Of a DNA stretch of 64,000 bases, positions 23,123 through 36,400 are shown in pieces (within the stretch, counting starts at the first letter, position 1; each line of letters begins with the position of its first letter). Source of the DNA: Macrocystis pyrifera (taxonomy: Eukaryota > Sar > Phaeophyceae > Laminariales > Laminariaceae); the NCBI GenBank assembly GCA_031763025.1, contig JASSKH010000020.1, positions 8,678,528 through 8,742,527 of the forward strand. The letters run 5' to 3'. Below the pieces are notes generated by a model. That model did no database searches. It was not told the DNA's origin and worked only from the letters and a program-made list of their open reading frames with translations. A program made the translations under genes and the position numbers.

Positions 23123-24099
23123 TGTTACATGGCAACTACCCAACATCGCTAGAATGCCAGGGTAGCACATTTGACCCGCAGTACGGCAGAATAACGCTTA
23201 GTATCCAAACCATTGTATATAGTAAGGGCCCCGGGGAACTATATATATATGACGACGCCTAATACATCGCTGGGAGGCCATGCTTAGTATTAATAGTGCT
23301 TTACAATGAAGCAGTATTCGTTGCGTGCGTATCATAGGCCGCGACGTTTGCTCATGTCGTCTTTTGATACATGTGTCTCAATTTGAGGAGAGCCTCTCAT
23401 AAAAATGTTTCGGGGGCACGCCTGCCGTAGCATGCATCCTTTTTGCAACGAAACCAAAACGTTTCTGATTGACTGACGGGTCCCGTCGATTGAGGAAACT
23501 ACTCGTGTACCCAAAATATCGTTGGAATACGTGCCGTTTGATATCGGTGTGCAGCAGTTTTCGTGGTATATTCACCTAGCCTACGGGGTTGTACGCTCGA
23601 TTCACGTTTCGATGGTAACTCAAAACCGTTTTGTAGACGAGATAGTGCAAAGGCTCGTCAGGCTGAGGAGGAGCCTCGGAAACAAGCAGGCGCGACCAAC
23701 CTTGCTGTGGTGACATGCGTCCCATTAGGGTGTTTCCACAACTGTTTCGATATATGCCTACCATGAAGGCTCTGACATTGGTCACCGGGTTGCACCTTCA
23801 TTTCGTCAAAGTCAGGGTTTGGGCGGAGTATTGAGCCCTTCAAGGGGAGAGCCTCGGAGGGCATAATAGGTAGGTGCACTCCTATCGTAGCATGCATCTT
23901 GTGTAGCTGGAGTTCCAAACACCGTGGCATGGCTTGTCGGGAGACCACCGTGGCATCAAATAGCCAGACTTCCAAGTACCGGGTGGCAGAATAAATACGT
24001 GCGCTGTGGAGTTCCACACACGATGTCCTTTTCGCTGGATTTTCCGGACGCATTGTAGCTAGGGTGTGTCAAACACCGGGTCAGTCGTAGCTGTAGTCT

Positions 24100-27000
24100 C
24101 AAGCACACTGGCACATCACCGGAGTTACAGATGCCGCGGCAATTCGTAGCAAGAACTCAAAACATTGTAGCATTGTCATATATACAGTAGTTTGAACCGG
24201 GGAAGGTCTGAAATTTGTAGTGCCACGCGCTTAACTCGTGAGCTGCAGGCCTGATATCCGGCGATGTGCAGCGCCGAGCTGTTGCCGATATCTAGTGGCA
24301 CGCGGTCGAAGCGGGCGCCAAACCCTAGCTCCCCCATCGCGTTAGAGAACAACAACCGCCTCGCTCATCGCTAGCGCTGCAGCCATTGTGGATGGCGCTG
24401 TCCACCCTTACAGCCCCACTTTGACATTCGCGGGGGTGTTTGAAAGGAAGACGTTTGCATCCGAAAACGCCACCAACTTGAAACCCACTTGCTTGTTCGC
24501 GATGGTAAAATCGACTGTTCCGGCCAGATAGAGAAATTGGTGTTTGCCTTCCCCATGTGAGCCCTGGATGGTTTAGACATAGACCTTGCCAGTTGAAGGT
24601 ACACTACGCTGCCCGTGATGGCATGGGAATGCTGTCTCTCCTAGTTGCTTCGAGCGCTCTCTCCCGGCTGGTTTTCTGTGATAGCTCTTTCCCCGCACTA
24701 GGCTTGTGCGCAGGCTTGCAGCTTGCCATACCGCACCGCTCCAACAGGAACTTGGTGCAGTTCTCCTGGGTCATGGTCACCGTCCGTCCTCTTCGCGCGG
24801 TCACGGGTAGCGCCCATCTCGAACACGAACGACACGTCTCTCATGTCCGTCATTGAGAAACCAAAACTCATCAGCTTTCGCCTGATCGGCCTCAGCACCG
24901 GAACGTTTTTTCCGAGCGACTTAACGTCGTTGACGTACAGGGTTAGGACGTCAACGGCAGCGCTCTCCGAGTATGTAGGTGTAGATACACGGGTTCGGCT
25001 TGATAAATTTTAATTTCATTTTTCACCAGATTTTCATCGATCGTGTTCCATCAGTTGGCTGGGCTCTGGCGGAGACCGTATAGTCTTGTCAAAAGCCGCA
25101 TTTTCCTGTAGGAATATTTTTTTCGGTTGATTAATCGTATTCAAGTTCCATCATGACGTACACTTCCTTTGTGACATCAGTTAAAAGAAACCGGGTGTTG
25201 TAATCTAGATGCCAACGCTCCAGGTTGCACAAAAGCATCACCGCTATCGCCAACACCATACGGATGCTCTGGAGTCTGCCTACGGCCGCAAACATGCTGC
25301 CGCACACAATGCCAGGCAATTGCCCTCATCCCAATCCAACAACGTGTCCCTTGGGTGAGTGGTCGGCCTTAACCTTATACGAGACCCTTCTACTGCCGAC
25401 AAGCTTGTGTCCCGTGGGGACGGAGGTCGCCCAGGAAAGAGGGTGTAGGCGTTGTCCTTTTCACGCTTGCCACTTCCTTTTTTGAGGCCCTTTCCACTGC
25501 GTCTTGACCAGTACGATCGGGGCCTCTCTGAAGGGGTTCAATTATTTCCGCATTATCCCCCGCCGACCAACTTTGAATATTCGTTGCGGCTTAGGCCTAC
25601 TCCACGGTCGAATCTTCTCCGTACGTCTCGTGCGCGATATTCGGCAGAGTCGCATTCGCGTGCAGCCTCAGCCCTTGGAGCTTAGACAGCGCAGGCCCGG
25701 TTATGATCGCCGCTGGGTGAGCAAAACTTTGAACGGTTGATGGCTTTGTACACCTCACGAAGGGTTGGGCCGCAGTGCCGTGGGAGCACACGTAACCTCA
25801 CGCATACGTCTAGGCACAAACGGCCCTCGGTGTTGGAGCCGCGTTGCGAAGCTCCTTGCGTCGGCGTCATCCCAGGCATAGCCCCCTCTTGCGGTAGTCC
25901 TGCAACTCCTCCTACCAGCAGGTGCCTCCTTGTGGTCTCACCGATCCGCCCCAAGCACCTCAGTCACTGGGGGATTGGCTGAGAGCCCGACCAAGGGCGA
26001 CGTGGTCATCAGCAGAAGCACCGGGAATAAGTTCCAACAAGGAAGTAACGCGAACAAGGCCCCGCAAAAATGTTCGTCAGTGACGTAGTTGTGGTCGTTG
26101 CTCGACGGAATAATCTGCGACTATGATTCCACAGACGGCGGCGGGAGTAGGCGTGATGGAGTCTCGATGAAGACGACGTCCCCGGCTCTCCATGTTGCGA
26201 CGGGTGGTAGGATTGCAAACGCGGTATATCTTGCTGTTATTGCTGTAACCCACCAGTGGCCATTCTACCTCCATGATTTCAATAGGTTTAGAGTACGTCT
26301 CGACGTGCACGAAGGCCCGGGCGCCGACGACTCGAAAAAGTCGTGGATCCTGCTCCGTCCCACCGTGTAGCATCTTGCACGGAGACTACTGTACATACCG
26401 ATCGCGGAGTGCGGCGCCCTGTTGCCATAAAACGCCGCCGTGATTATAAATACTCCCCAGAGAAACTTCGGCAATCTGCTGTCGGCAAACACGCACCGCA
26501 CTATAGCTGCAACAATTCTTCTTCCAACGCGCTCGAACGTACCGATTTGCAGCAGGACGTTGGCGGTGGCATACTCGAGCGCTACCCCCGTCTGAAAACC
26601 GTAGACCTGAAACTCCTGAATTCGCCCCCTTCACCAACCCTCAAACTCTCCACGCGGAAACCGCTTGGAATTACCACAGACTGTACGAACACCTGAGGCG
26701 AGCTGAGAGCGTTGTGCTTGAAGCTCACCTGGTAGGTAAGTTATCCGTCCACTTGATGTGCTCGTCGGAGATCTTGATGGTGACGCAGTTGTAGCCCCCG
26801 AGTGTTTCTGGGGTTAACGCTCCCATCAGGTCTGCGGAAACCAGCCGGAAGAGGGAGTTTGAGGTTGTGATCGGCGCCTTGGGACGAACCAGCTGGTGAT
26901 TGCTGCCCAAGGCGCACACGTCGCAGTCTGACACAGGTCCATCGAAGCCCATCACGTTGTTGTCCAGATTAATCACGACGTCTAGGCTCTTGAAATTGGG

Positions 27001-27900
27001 GTCCATGCCACAAGATGGCGGTAGCTGCGGCCTGTGTTGCAAGCCGTCGCCCGTTCTTGCCGTCCCGGCGAGATCCAGCGCAAAAAAGGAGAGATCGTAT
27101 CCCAGCTCTTGAAGTGGGAATGTGAACTTGTTTGCTTGCTGCAACCTTGGGGTCGTTCATGTAAACTATGACAACAGCACCACCGTTACGCGCCGCTTGC
27201 TTCACCGGGAACAGTTCACGCCCTAGGCCGAGCATAACCAGACACGACAGTTAGAATAAGCGCCGCACTCCCTTGTCGTCGATGACATGGCCCCGGAGCA
27301 GTCCTTGCGCAATACTATTAAATCTTGGACCCCCTGCAACGGCGTTTTCAAAGTTTTCGTGGCCCATCCAATACCCTGTACCTTTCCAGTCTATCCCGCA
27401 ATCTGGGGATGCTGACGTTGTCGAAACAGTGTCTCCACGCGCCCCTGCTGTCCACCAGCACATTTAAGGAGTCATTCCTGGGGCCTGTCCACGGTCCCGC
27501 GGTGGAACTGATCGTGAGTACTGTAGTGATTCCCCGACTTTTTTCCGGCTGTGTCCTTTGGCGTTCATGCGGGATAAAGGGTCTAGCCGCGCAGATGGCG
27601 GATCATGGTCACAGTCACCAGAGCTTGAGCCACAGTTGTCAATCCTCTGAAGATGGGCCCCGGTTAACCCCAGTCCCTGGGCTGGGCCTTCCTCGACCAT
27701 GAAGACCGAGTCGCCAGCCTCTTCGCCGCTGACGCTGCCGAAGTAATCCGAGCAGCCCGCTGGCGTCAGCCGGCTCGTTAGTGGGGCCAAACGGCCAGAA
27801 GGCTTCTTCCTCCGTCGGCGCTTTCACTGGGAAGCCCTAGATAGGGTGGTCGGGGCAGTGAAACAGCGGCAAATTCCGCATTTGCACTGCTGATGTCATG
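24100..27900 (-). mobile_element. Old Ty1/Copia retrotransposon fossil
   Basis: On the minus strand the parts come in Copia order: gag/protease-like sequence near 27.3-27.8 kb, an integrase region at about 26.1-27.1 kb (LPKFLWGVFIITAAFYGN; LVGYSNNSKIYRVCNPTTRR), reverse transcriptase at about 24.7-25.3 kb (WHLDYNTRFLL; FGFSMTDMRDVSF) and RNase H at about 24.1-24.6 kb. It is heavily degraded, with many (well over ten) breaks, so it is an old insertion. LTRs are not recognised. It is clearly more decayed than the Copia element at the right window edge. Confidence 0.8.
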
Positions 27901-30104
27901 TTGGATACGGCAATCCGCGTCGTTGTGCGTGGTGGACTTGTGGAAATAAAATAATTGATTTCCATCTCCTCTCCCCCTTGCGTCCCCGGGTCCTGCTGTT
28001 CTTCGTGGCGAGGCGCACGCTGTTTTCGTTGACGTCCCTGGCCCCAGTGCTTGGTCCCAGGCGGTGTTCCCTTTTCTTTACGTACGGCGCAGTCTTGTAT
28101 GGCGTGTAGGAGTTCTCATTTGAGAATGTCCGGTTTTTTAGCAGGTACTACCGTTGTTTATATTTCAGTCAAAACCAAAACTAAATTCACCCGCGGTTTT
28201 CTTCCAACGATGCCCCGAGAAAAATAAAAGTTCGCTTCCTCGACGATTTTTATTATAAAATCTTTGCTTTTTTGTTTCACATTCTTGAATTGGCTTTTTC
28301 GATAAATATTTCCGATGGTAATTTTCAAGATACCAAATCCCACACACTCAGGAAACCGCATTCTGGACGTGATATTGACAAATTGCCCATGAAAAATTGC
28401 TGTGATGCGTCAGTAGACTACATGTGTCCTGACATGGCTTGGTTCTTCTCTGTCATTGGTCTTGCGCAAGGTCGCTGTTTCATTTCTGTATGCATGCCTT
28501 GGAATGCGTGGTGTATGTTCGAAAAGTTCAAACCCTTGATACCGAAAATGGAGTTTGACCTGATTTGACCTGTTTTGGCAGAGCAGGGCCACAGGGTGTG
28601 CTCCCATGTTGGGTAAGGATCCTCTATTGCCACACACGCAGTACTTCGAGAGAGCCAAATTTGTATGCGCGCATGCACATTGAAGCTTTCATGGCTGCCG
28701 GGTGAGTATCGTAGCATTTTCCGTGTGTTTGACACAAAGAATAACCAATGCACCACAGCACCTTGCCTCCATGTCGCTAGGCTAATCGCAGCGCTTAATA
28801 TGAAGGCCAAGATAATAGTACCATTTCGCCGGTGAAAAGCCGATCAATACCATGCCGAGCTGGAATGTAGTAGAAGGACACCCGGCCTTCCGGCCGAATT
28901 ATTACTAAAACCGGACCCGATCGACCCCAACTCGTCCAGCAGTGCTTTCACCACATCCATCCTTTTGTCAGTGTTTGGATAACAACAACAGCTTGTGAAG
29001 CCCCTCACAGCGACGGAAATATGCATCCATCAAGGTCCTTCACAAAAAGAAGGATCGCTCTGCTCGCAACAAAACTACAACAACAGCGGGATTTCGCGTG
29101 TTGCCCATGCATGCAGGCAAAGCGTTATTATTGAAAATCGTTGCGTCCCTCCTTTACAGCAGTATTTAGCAACTAACTACTGCGAGGCTCGGGAATTACT
29201 CCCGAGGAACAAAGTATCCCGAGATAAAAGAACAAATCGGTACTTGTGGCCTGTTCCGAGGGGTACCTCTCACTACTGTAACACAGTAACTACAGTAGTA
29301 GTACAAAATCCAATGACTTTCTTTACACTCGAATACTATCAGTCAGTCACTCGAATGCTATCAGTCAGTCCTGAATGCTTGACGAAGATCTACCAATAAC
29401 GCGGTCTCCCTCTCATGAATAAAAGCAGTGGGGGCAGCATTATTATCGTGTCGCAAACAAGAAGTTACGACGACACCGGTGTCGCAAATACCGTTTACCC
29501 TTAACTTCATAATACACATGCTGTTCGTGCGAGTGAGTGCAAATTTTCTCCGCCTCGGCACTTTGGCTCCACGTACCCCGGGGGGTACTTGAACCGCGCG
29601 ACCCCGAATATCCACCCACACCGAGAAGCCAAGTTGCTCTGATGCCCAGCAGCCGCGAAAAAGGTTATCCATGTCGGAATACTTCACTTGCTTGAACAGC
29701 AAGAGCGATGAAGACACTCTCGGCTCCCAGCAGAAGCCATGCTGACGAAGCATGTATGTGCAGGATGACATACCCTGAAACGGTACTATTATTAAATCAT
29801 ACACACTTAGTTATGTAGTACTTCGTACTTTGCCACGCGGCACGATTTTTCGATACACAATTTTCAGTACCAAAAAGCCCAGGAACCTCGGAGCCGATCA
29901 CATCGAGTTGTTTACGTGGTCGCGCACGTATCTTGCGGGCTGACATGGTGCGGGGCCCGCAGAGACCGCCTGGCTGGCCGTCGAATCAGGGTACGTACTC
30001 GAAGCACCATGCGCTTTAACTTCGTTCGACAAAACTGTTGTTGTATTTGCTGTTGTAATCGTTCACGTCATGCCTGATGAAAAGCATCAGGTATCTCAAA
30101 GAGG
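27901..30104. other. Intergenic stretch upstream of the AEC gene, no gene seen
   Basis: It holds scattered short repeats, including a GGAGTTCTCATTTGAGAATG hairpin near 28108 and a C/G-balanced stretch with no coding signal. The promoter of the AEC gene probably lies in the right part or in 30105-30413. No TATA-type element is convincing. Confidence 0.4.
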
Positions 30105-30413
30105 ACTCCGCTGATGATTGGTTCTTCCAACAATTTCAAAAATTCAAATATCATTACAATCGAAAGCCGCTTTATTTTTCGCAGAATCTTTGACCAGATA
30201 CATGAAAAATAAAAAGCGGCACCAAACGAAGCAAGCAAAAAGGGACTGCGTGGTCCCACCGCGCACACCACCGCCACACATCATCACCTCACCCAACTGC
30301 TGGTCGAGGTTGAGGTCCACACTCGTACAGGCCTACATGTCTATTTCCTCCCACAGCAGCAGGGCATAGGCTGTTGTGTACCTGGTACACAGCAGCAGTA
30401 GCTATAGGACGGC

Positions 30414-33400
30414 ATGGCTCAGGATACGGCGACGACTGCTGTGCTCACCCACAGCGTGCTGGCCACCGCGAGGATCTTCGTCGTCCTGCTGGCGGGATTT
30501 CTCGCGTCCAAGTGGCCTAGGCATGATCGTGAGTACCTGGTAGTAGACAGCAGTCAGTCAGAGCAGTAGAATAATGTACCCAGGGCCGTGATGATGCTGG
30601 TTTAAAGTCTGACAACAACCAGTCAGAGCAGCATTGCAGAGAGAGGTAGAAGAAGAGTGTACCCACCTGCCGCGATGATGATGCTGGTTGAAATTCTCGA
30701 CACAACTCCACAAATAAATTTGCTGTGGTTGCTGACCGATAGTACAGAACCTGATATATGCTATTATTCCAGCTATTGGATATACTACTACTCGTTCATA
30801 CTCGTACTGCGTAGCTGCTCAGATCTCGTTCGCGGTCATCATGCATGTGGGAGCGGGACTTCTTCTGGCGTCCAAGCGGTCCAATTACGTCGAGAGCCTC
30901 ACTAATAAGAAAACAGCAGCTTCTACTACTACTGCTGTACAGCAGTACAGTACACGTACAAACGCATGCACGAGCTCTTTCTTTTACCCTGCTTTTCTGC
31001 TGTTGTTGTAGGACTTGGAGCAAGAAATTGCTTATCTTGAACTCTTTTACCTACCTGCTGGAAGAAATTGTTCGAGAACCACAGAAGACACTATAGCTCT
31101 CTCCTCATGCATGGTTCGATGACCGCAAGCAAACAAGTAGGGGTCTCTTTTCACAACACGACTATTTCGTCTCCCCGAATTAAAAAAATAAATATTCAGG
31201 GGGTGTCTACTAAAATACCTGGTATTAATAAAATAGCTATTAATAAAATAGCTAGAAAAACAAATACATATTTTTGCCGCTTTGCCCTCATTTTTCTCAT
31301 TTTGCCTCCGTTTTGTGGGCGGGGGCCAGGGTGCCAAGAGGGCCCTTTACAGGCGAGATCAGATTGTAACCTCCCCGCTAGTCCCCTGATCCTCCGCTGT
31401 TCACGTACATACTTACGAGTGAAGGCAATTCCAGTCTACTGTCTGTCGGGAGACCAGTGTTCATCACTGCAACACCTACCTAGTAATGCAACTTCACAGC
31501 AAGCACAAGCAGCCTATATTCATTGCCGAGATCAACGTTCAGTCGGGACTGCAGCAGCACAGACAGGCTTACGATAGGTAATGGTTATTTAGCGGCAATG
31601 TAGTACCTCCGGTGAAAATGCGTACTGCCATAATGTCATGTCGCGTACAGGTACACCAGGTACGCTGGTACCTGGCATCACGTACCGGTATCACGCGGCT
31701 TGCAGAGTAACTGTTGAAGTTGGGCATCGACCGATCGGGAGAGATCTCACAACGCAGCGCGGTGTATTCACATGCATGCGGTTGTGATTTTGACTTTTCA
31801 CGACAGCAAAGTTTTGTACCAGGTATTTCGTCTCCCCGAATTCAGAAAATATGTATAAAAATATAATCAACCGGGTTATAAAGTATCTCAGTGCGCAGAA
31901 TGATTATTTTAAATTGTCCTGTTGACCCGGGCAGCATCCAGGGGAGCTACTGGCCTATATCTTTGATAAGGAATTACATATAGAATACGCGCGTTCGGTT
32001 TGTCACAAGACTTGCAAAATTCTGTAAAAATGGAATACAGACGAGACGTATTACGCAGCTTGCAAAGTTGAGTATCAACTATTTAATCAGTCGAACTCAC
32101 AGCTGACGTATTTCAAAATTAATAAAATCAACCGAACATCGCAGATCCCCGAATTCAGATGATGTATGTTTCGTATAACTTTTAATAACTGATGTAGGTA
32201 CAGATAGTGCCTGCAGCGAGTGGATCACCGTGCTTATAGTGGAGCACGGAGCACCTCGACTTTTATCGCATGTGAGTTACGACAGGTCTACAGAACTGAG
32301 CAGCGGATCACAATGATTTTATGGCGTGTTGGCCAGGCATCATGTCTTGGTGGCCAAGCATCATGTCCTTCTACATACACTGCATCAATCTTATGTAGGT
32401 TTCTTCTACAAGCACAACTGTCACGGTATTGGCATACGACGCGAAGATGTTACCTTTCGACCTATAGGGGTAAAAGGTCGATCGATTTGATCCTTATAAC
32501 ACTCTCTACTCCTCTGAGCGGTGAAGATCTTTGGGACGCCGGTACCCCGTACGGCCATACGTTGATCTACCCGCTTCGTTTCAATACCATGGAAACTAGA
32601 GGGAAATGCAGTTTCAGGGACACACGCGCAAGCGCTTCTATTATAAGAGAGACGTGCGAAGGGAGATTTGAGCCCGTGTCCTCCACGGCGTCAAATGTGA
32701 AGGTGCTGCTGCCTACTGAGCTATGGGCGTAAAAGACCGATCGATTGCCCAGCCCAGGGTAATCCTTTTAACACTAGCACTATAAGTACGAGTGGAGCCG
32801 TGCTGGTGAGTAGTCTGGCAGAAGACGTTGTATTAATAGCAGTATTGGCTCTAGAGAGTGGGGAAGCACCTTCTCTGCTCACTCTGCCTCTAGAAATGAG
32901 CTCCAGTACTTGTGGTCTATTTACTTGTTGTACTCTTTTGGTCTTCGCTGGGTATGAGTATCTACGACATATATTTGTATGTCGTAGTCGCGTATCGACT
33001 GCAGAAGTTCACATTTTACAGTTTCCTCAAGCTTCCCTTCGGAGCTGCACATTACCAGGGTATTTTGGCACTTCCATCCAGAGCACTGCGCCATGGGCCA
33101 TCATGTCACTGCTGCCATGGACACCTTTAAGACAGGGGCATGGCACCGCCATGGCATTGCCGCCTGCCGCGGCGCTGCCATGGCGGAGCCTGCAGTACCG
33201 TGGCGAAATGCCGTGCTACACGCCATGGGAACCATCATTGGTGCAATTGCGACGCTTGCTACGGCGCTCGCCATGGTACTGCCTCATGGCGCCACACAGG
33301 GGTGCCCATTCATGGGCGGCGTGGCTGTACTGCCATTGTACTGTAGCCTACTCACACGTCAAACGGACAGGTCATGACCTATAGCATTACAGTGAATCAC

Positions 33401-36400
33401 ATACTGTGCCTGTAGTGCCTCACCTGCTCTCGTGAGAGAGGTTGTGCCGGATCTACATGGTACAGATCCGACCCATGAAACATGTGTTGCTGCTGTAGAT
33501 CACGTAGATTATGCGGGTCTCACCCACCGGCAACATGAGCTAAGTCACACCAAAAATCGCGAACAGATCTGCCTTGGAATATTAAGGCTACTGGTAACCG
33601 GTGATCTGACCATCATTATCAACTTCAATGCGTTGCGACGGGATTCGCCTTCATGCCACTTCCAACCCATGGGTGCGCCGTGATGTCCCATGGACATTAT
33701 TGTCCTTTTTCGCGACATGCCGTGGCATGCCTGCCGCAAAACCTTCCACGGCATCTTCCACGGCATACCACGGAGCCTTCTACAGACTTCCACGGCAGAC
33801 CATGTAACCCTTACCCTAACCCTTACCCTACCCCTAACCCTAACCTAGGTGCCGTGGACATTGGGGTGCCGTAGGAGTTGCCATGACATGCCGTGAGGTT
33901 GCCATGGAGTGCCGTGGCGGTTTGCCGCGGGGTTGCCATGGTACTACCCATGGTATGCCGAGCACCCCCTACGGCGCCATGGAATCCTATGCCACACCAT
34001 GAGATGCCGTGGGGATGCCATCGTATGCCATGGGTGGTACCGTGGCCATGCCACAACGAAATCAAATAGTGTAAAACCTTGCGTGGCCATGCCGCGGCCC
34101 CGCTACGGGACATGGTCAAGTAGCAAAGCCGTGACGTTTTCACAAAATACCATGGCATGTCATGTGCCATGTAACCCCATGGTAATACCATGAAGGGTCA
34201 TGGGACTGTCATGAGATCGTCATGAGGTTACCATGGAAGCCCATGACAGTTAGTGAGAGCCCATGATGTGTCACGAATTGCATGAAATATGTTCACGACT
34301 CGCGTGCCATCGACATGACGGTATCGGGACACCGCCATATTATGGCCATGACTGTGCCATCATAAGGACTGCCGTGGCGTTCCATGGAAAAGTCAAAGAA
34401 TACATGTATAACTTCCATAATCCATGTCCTCCCTGCTGTGTCATACTCCTTCGGTTGATGCACCCCTCCCCCCATCATTTTGGTGCAGGGGGAACTTTAA
34501 CTTCGCACAGGGGGGATGATCGCATAACGTAGGGTGTATATGGTAAGGCACCCACGAGGCAGTTACAAAGTGAACCCATTGCAGTCTCTGGAAGTAGCCA
34601 CACCTGAAAATATGTCAGTTTATTGACGCTGTCATCCACATACATGAAATTCCGCCTCAAAAGCGGTTGTTGGTAGGATGCAGCGCTCACCCTTCATGCG
34701 ACTCGCCAAAACCTCACGGCGCTTCGCGCTTGGTGCAAGCATATGTCTGCCTCTGGTCGGTGAAAACCCGACGCTCTTCGTCGGGGGATGCGAGGGTCTA
34801 TGGTCATACGACCCCGGCTATGCATGATAATGAGTATAGCCCCCCCATTGCTCCGTCTCGAAAGGCATGCGTGGTCAATGGTCAAATGACTAAGGCCAGC
34901 AACAAATGAGTACGCCCCCCCCCCCCCGCCATTATATGGTCAGACACCCCGCCACTACCAACTGACCAACTACCACGAGCCTTCTTGGAGACCCTCGAAG
35001 TTCAAAGTGCTCCCTCTGCTAACGATGGCCAGAGCACGGGCGGGAAAGTAATTTGTGAGCTCGATGCAGTCCTATACTCAGTCCGCGTTGACTTAGTAGA
35101 AGCTACACACGGTACAGTAGATATTAATTGTACAATATCCCATCTAACAGGAAAATCCTCAATGCCATTGTTGCGATGACGCTTTCCCTGCACAGCTCTG
35201 CTGACCAGGGAGGCCTGCCGCTGCGTCAGCCGCGTGTGCGCCCTACTTTTCCAACCCGCGCTGGTCATCTCCAGCACGGGAGGCACCTTGAACGTCGCGG
35301 ATCTCCAAGACTCGTGGCAGTTGGTGGTGGCCGGGGGGCTGACGATAGGCCTGTCGGTAGCGGTCGCCTGGGTGTCCGCGCGGCTGCTGCTGGGACCGGA
35401 ATCTCGCCGCGCCATCCGACCTGTGGAACTGGCGGTCGCTTTCCAGAATTGCGCGTTTATCCCACTCTTACTGATGGAATCGCTATGTGAGCAGGACGCG
35501 ATCAAGAGGTAAGTAAGTGTGAGAGAGGGGGAAGGGTGACAGCTTTTCTGTTGTTTTTGGTGGAGTGCCTTCCTACGTTGTCCTTTCCCCATCTCATTAG
35601 TTGCTTTCCTGCCCTGGCTTTTCACTTGCCTAGTACAGGCGCGTAGCTAGAAGCGTCGTAGATGAAACATCGCTTGTACACTAATGTCACTTATCGGTAA
35701 TCAATAGTGAGCAAACACGCTGCACAGAACAAATTGAAGTCCCTAGAATTTTGTATTCCCTGATCGAGGGGTCTCTTCAGGCCACCTGCCGTACCTTGGT
35801 ATTCTACATGCCGCTGCCCTTACCTTCGCGTTGTTGAATACCTGGTGCGTACTTCAGGTGAGGCTATTCTTCAAAACCACGAAACACGAGGGGGAGAGTC
35901 GTGGAGATCGGTAACGTAACCCAGAGTTACGCTGTGGATTGTTCTTAGAAGGGTATGAGGGCGTTTTGGTTCATATTCTTCGGTTGAATAAATTACGTTG
36001 ACAACCATACAAATTAAAAATAGAAAACGAAAAGATAGAAGAGATCGCTGATTTCGTCGAAGCTCGCGTTTTTGCAAGCTGTGTGTCACGCTTCGATCGC
36101 GCGCACTATATACGGACTTTTTTTTTCATGACCCTACATGCAAGAAAGGGTTGGATTAAATATTTATACCAGGTATGCTATTAATAACTTTTTCTATATT
36201 TTGGGGCAACATTGTATCCCTTATTGAGGACACATCCTGAACCTGTGGAACTACAGTACCATACAATATTATGGTAGGAACGTGGCAATTGTTTGGTTTT
36301 CTCGTGAAATGGGTACACATGTACAGCTCGGGGGCGCTGGTAGACTGGTAAACTAGCTGTTGTGTTTATCCACCGACCATGTCCAGGTCGAATGTCCATC

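Larger units (their letters stand above)
30105..34930. repeat. Segmental duplication, copy A
   Basis: Blocks of this region recur in the same order at 52235-59290: 5' flank and AEC exon 1, the first part of intron 1, the GATCAGATT...CCCCGCTAGTCCCCTGATC block, the ATCGACCGATCGG block, the TGCAGCGAGTGGATCACCG block, the TCGATCGATT block and the C-tailed repeat. Copy A carries its own insertions, notably the CCATGG-rich stretch at 33085-34400. Confidence 0.8.

Noticed and set aside
35781-35870. Possible AEC exon after TCTCTTCAG (reading HLPYLGILHAAALTFALLN in one frame)
   Set aside because: Its hydrophobic frame does not fit the phase left by the exon ending 35508. The 43-bp exon at 36794-36836 fits both neighbouring phases and gives a family-like helix.
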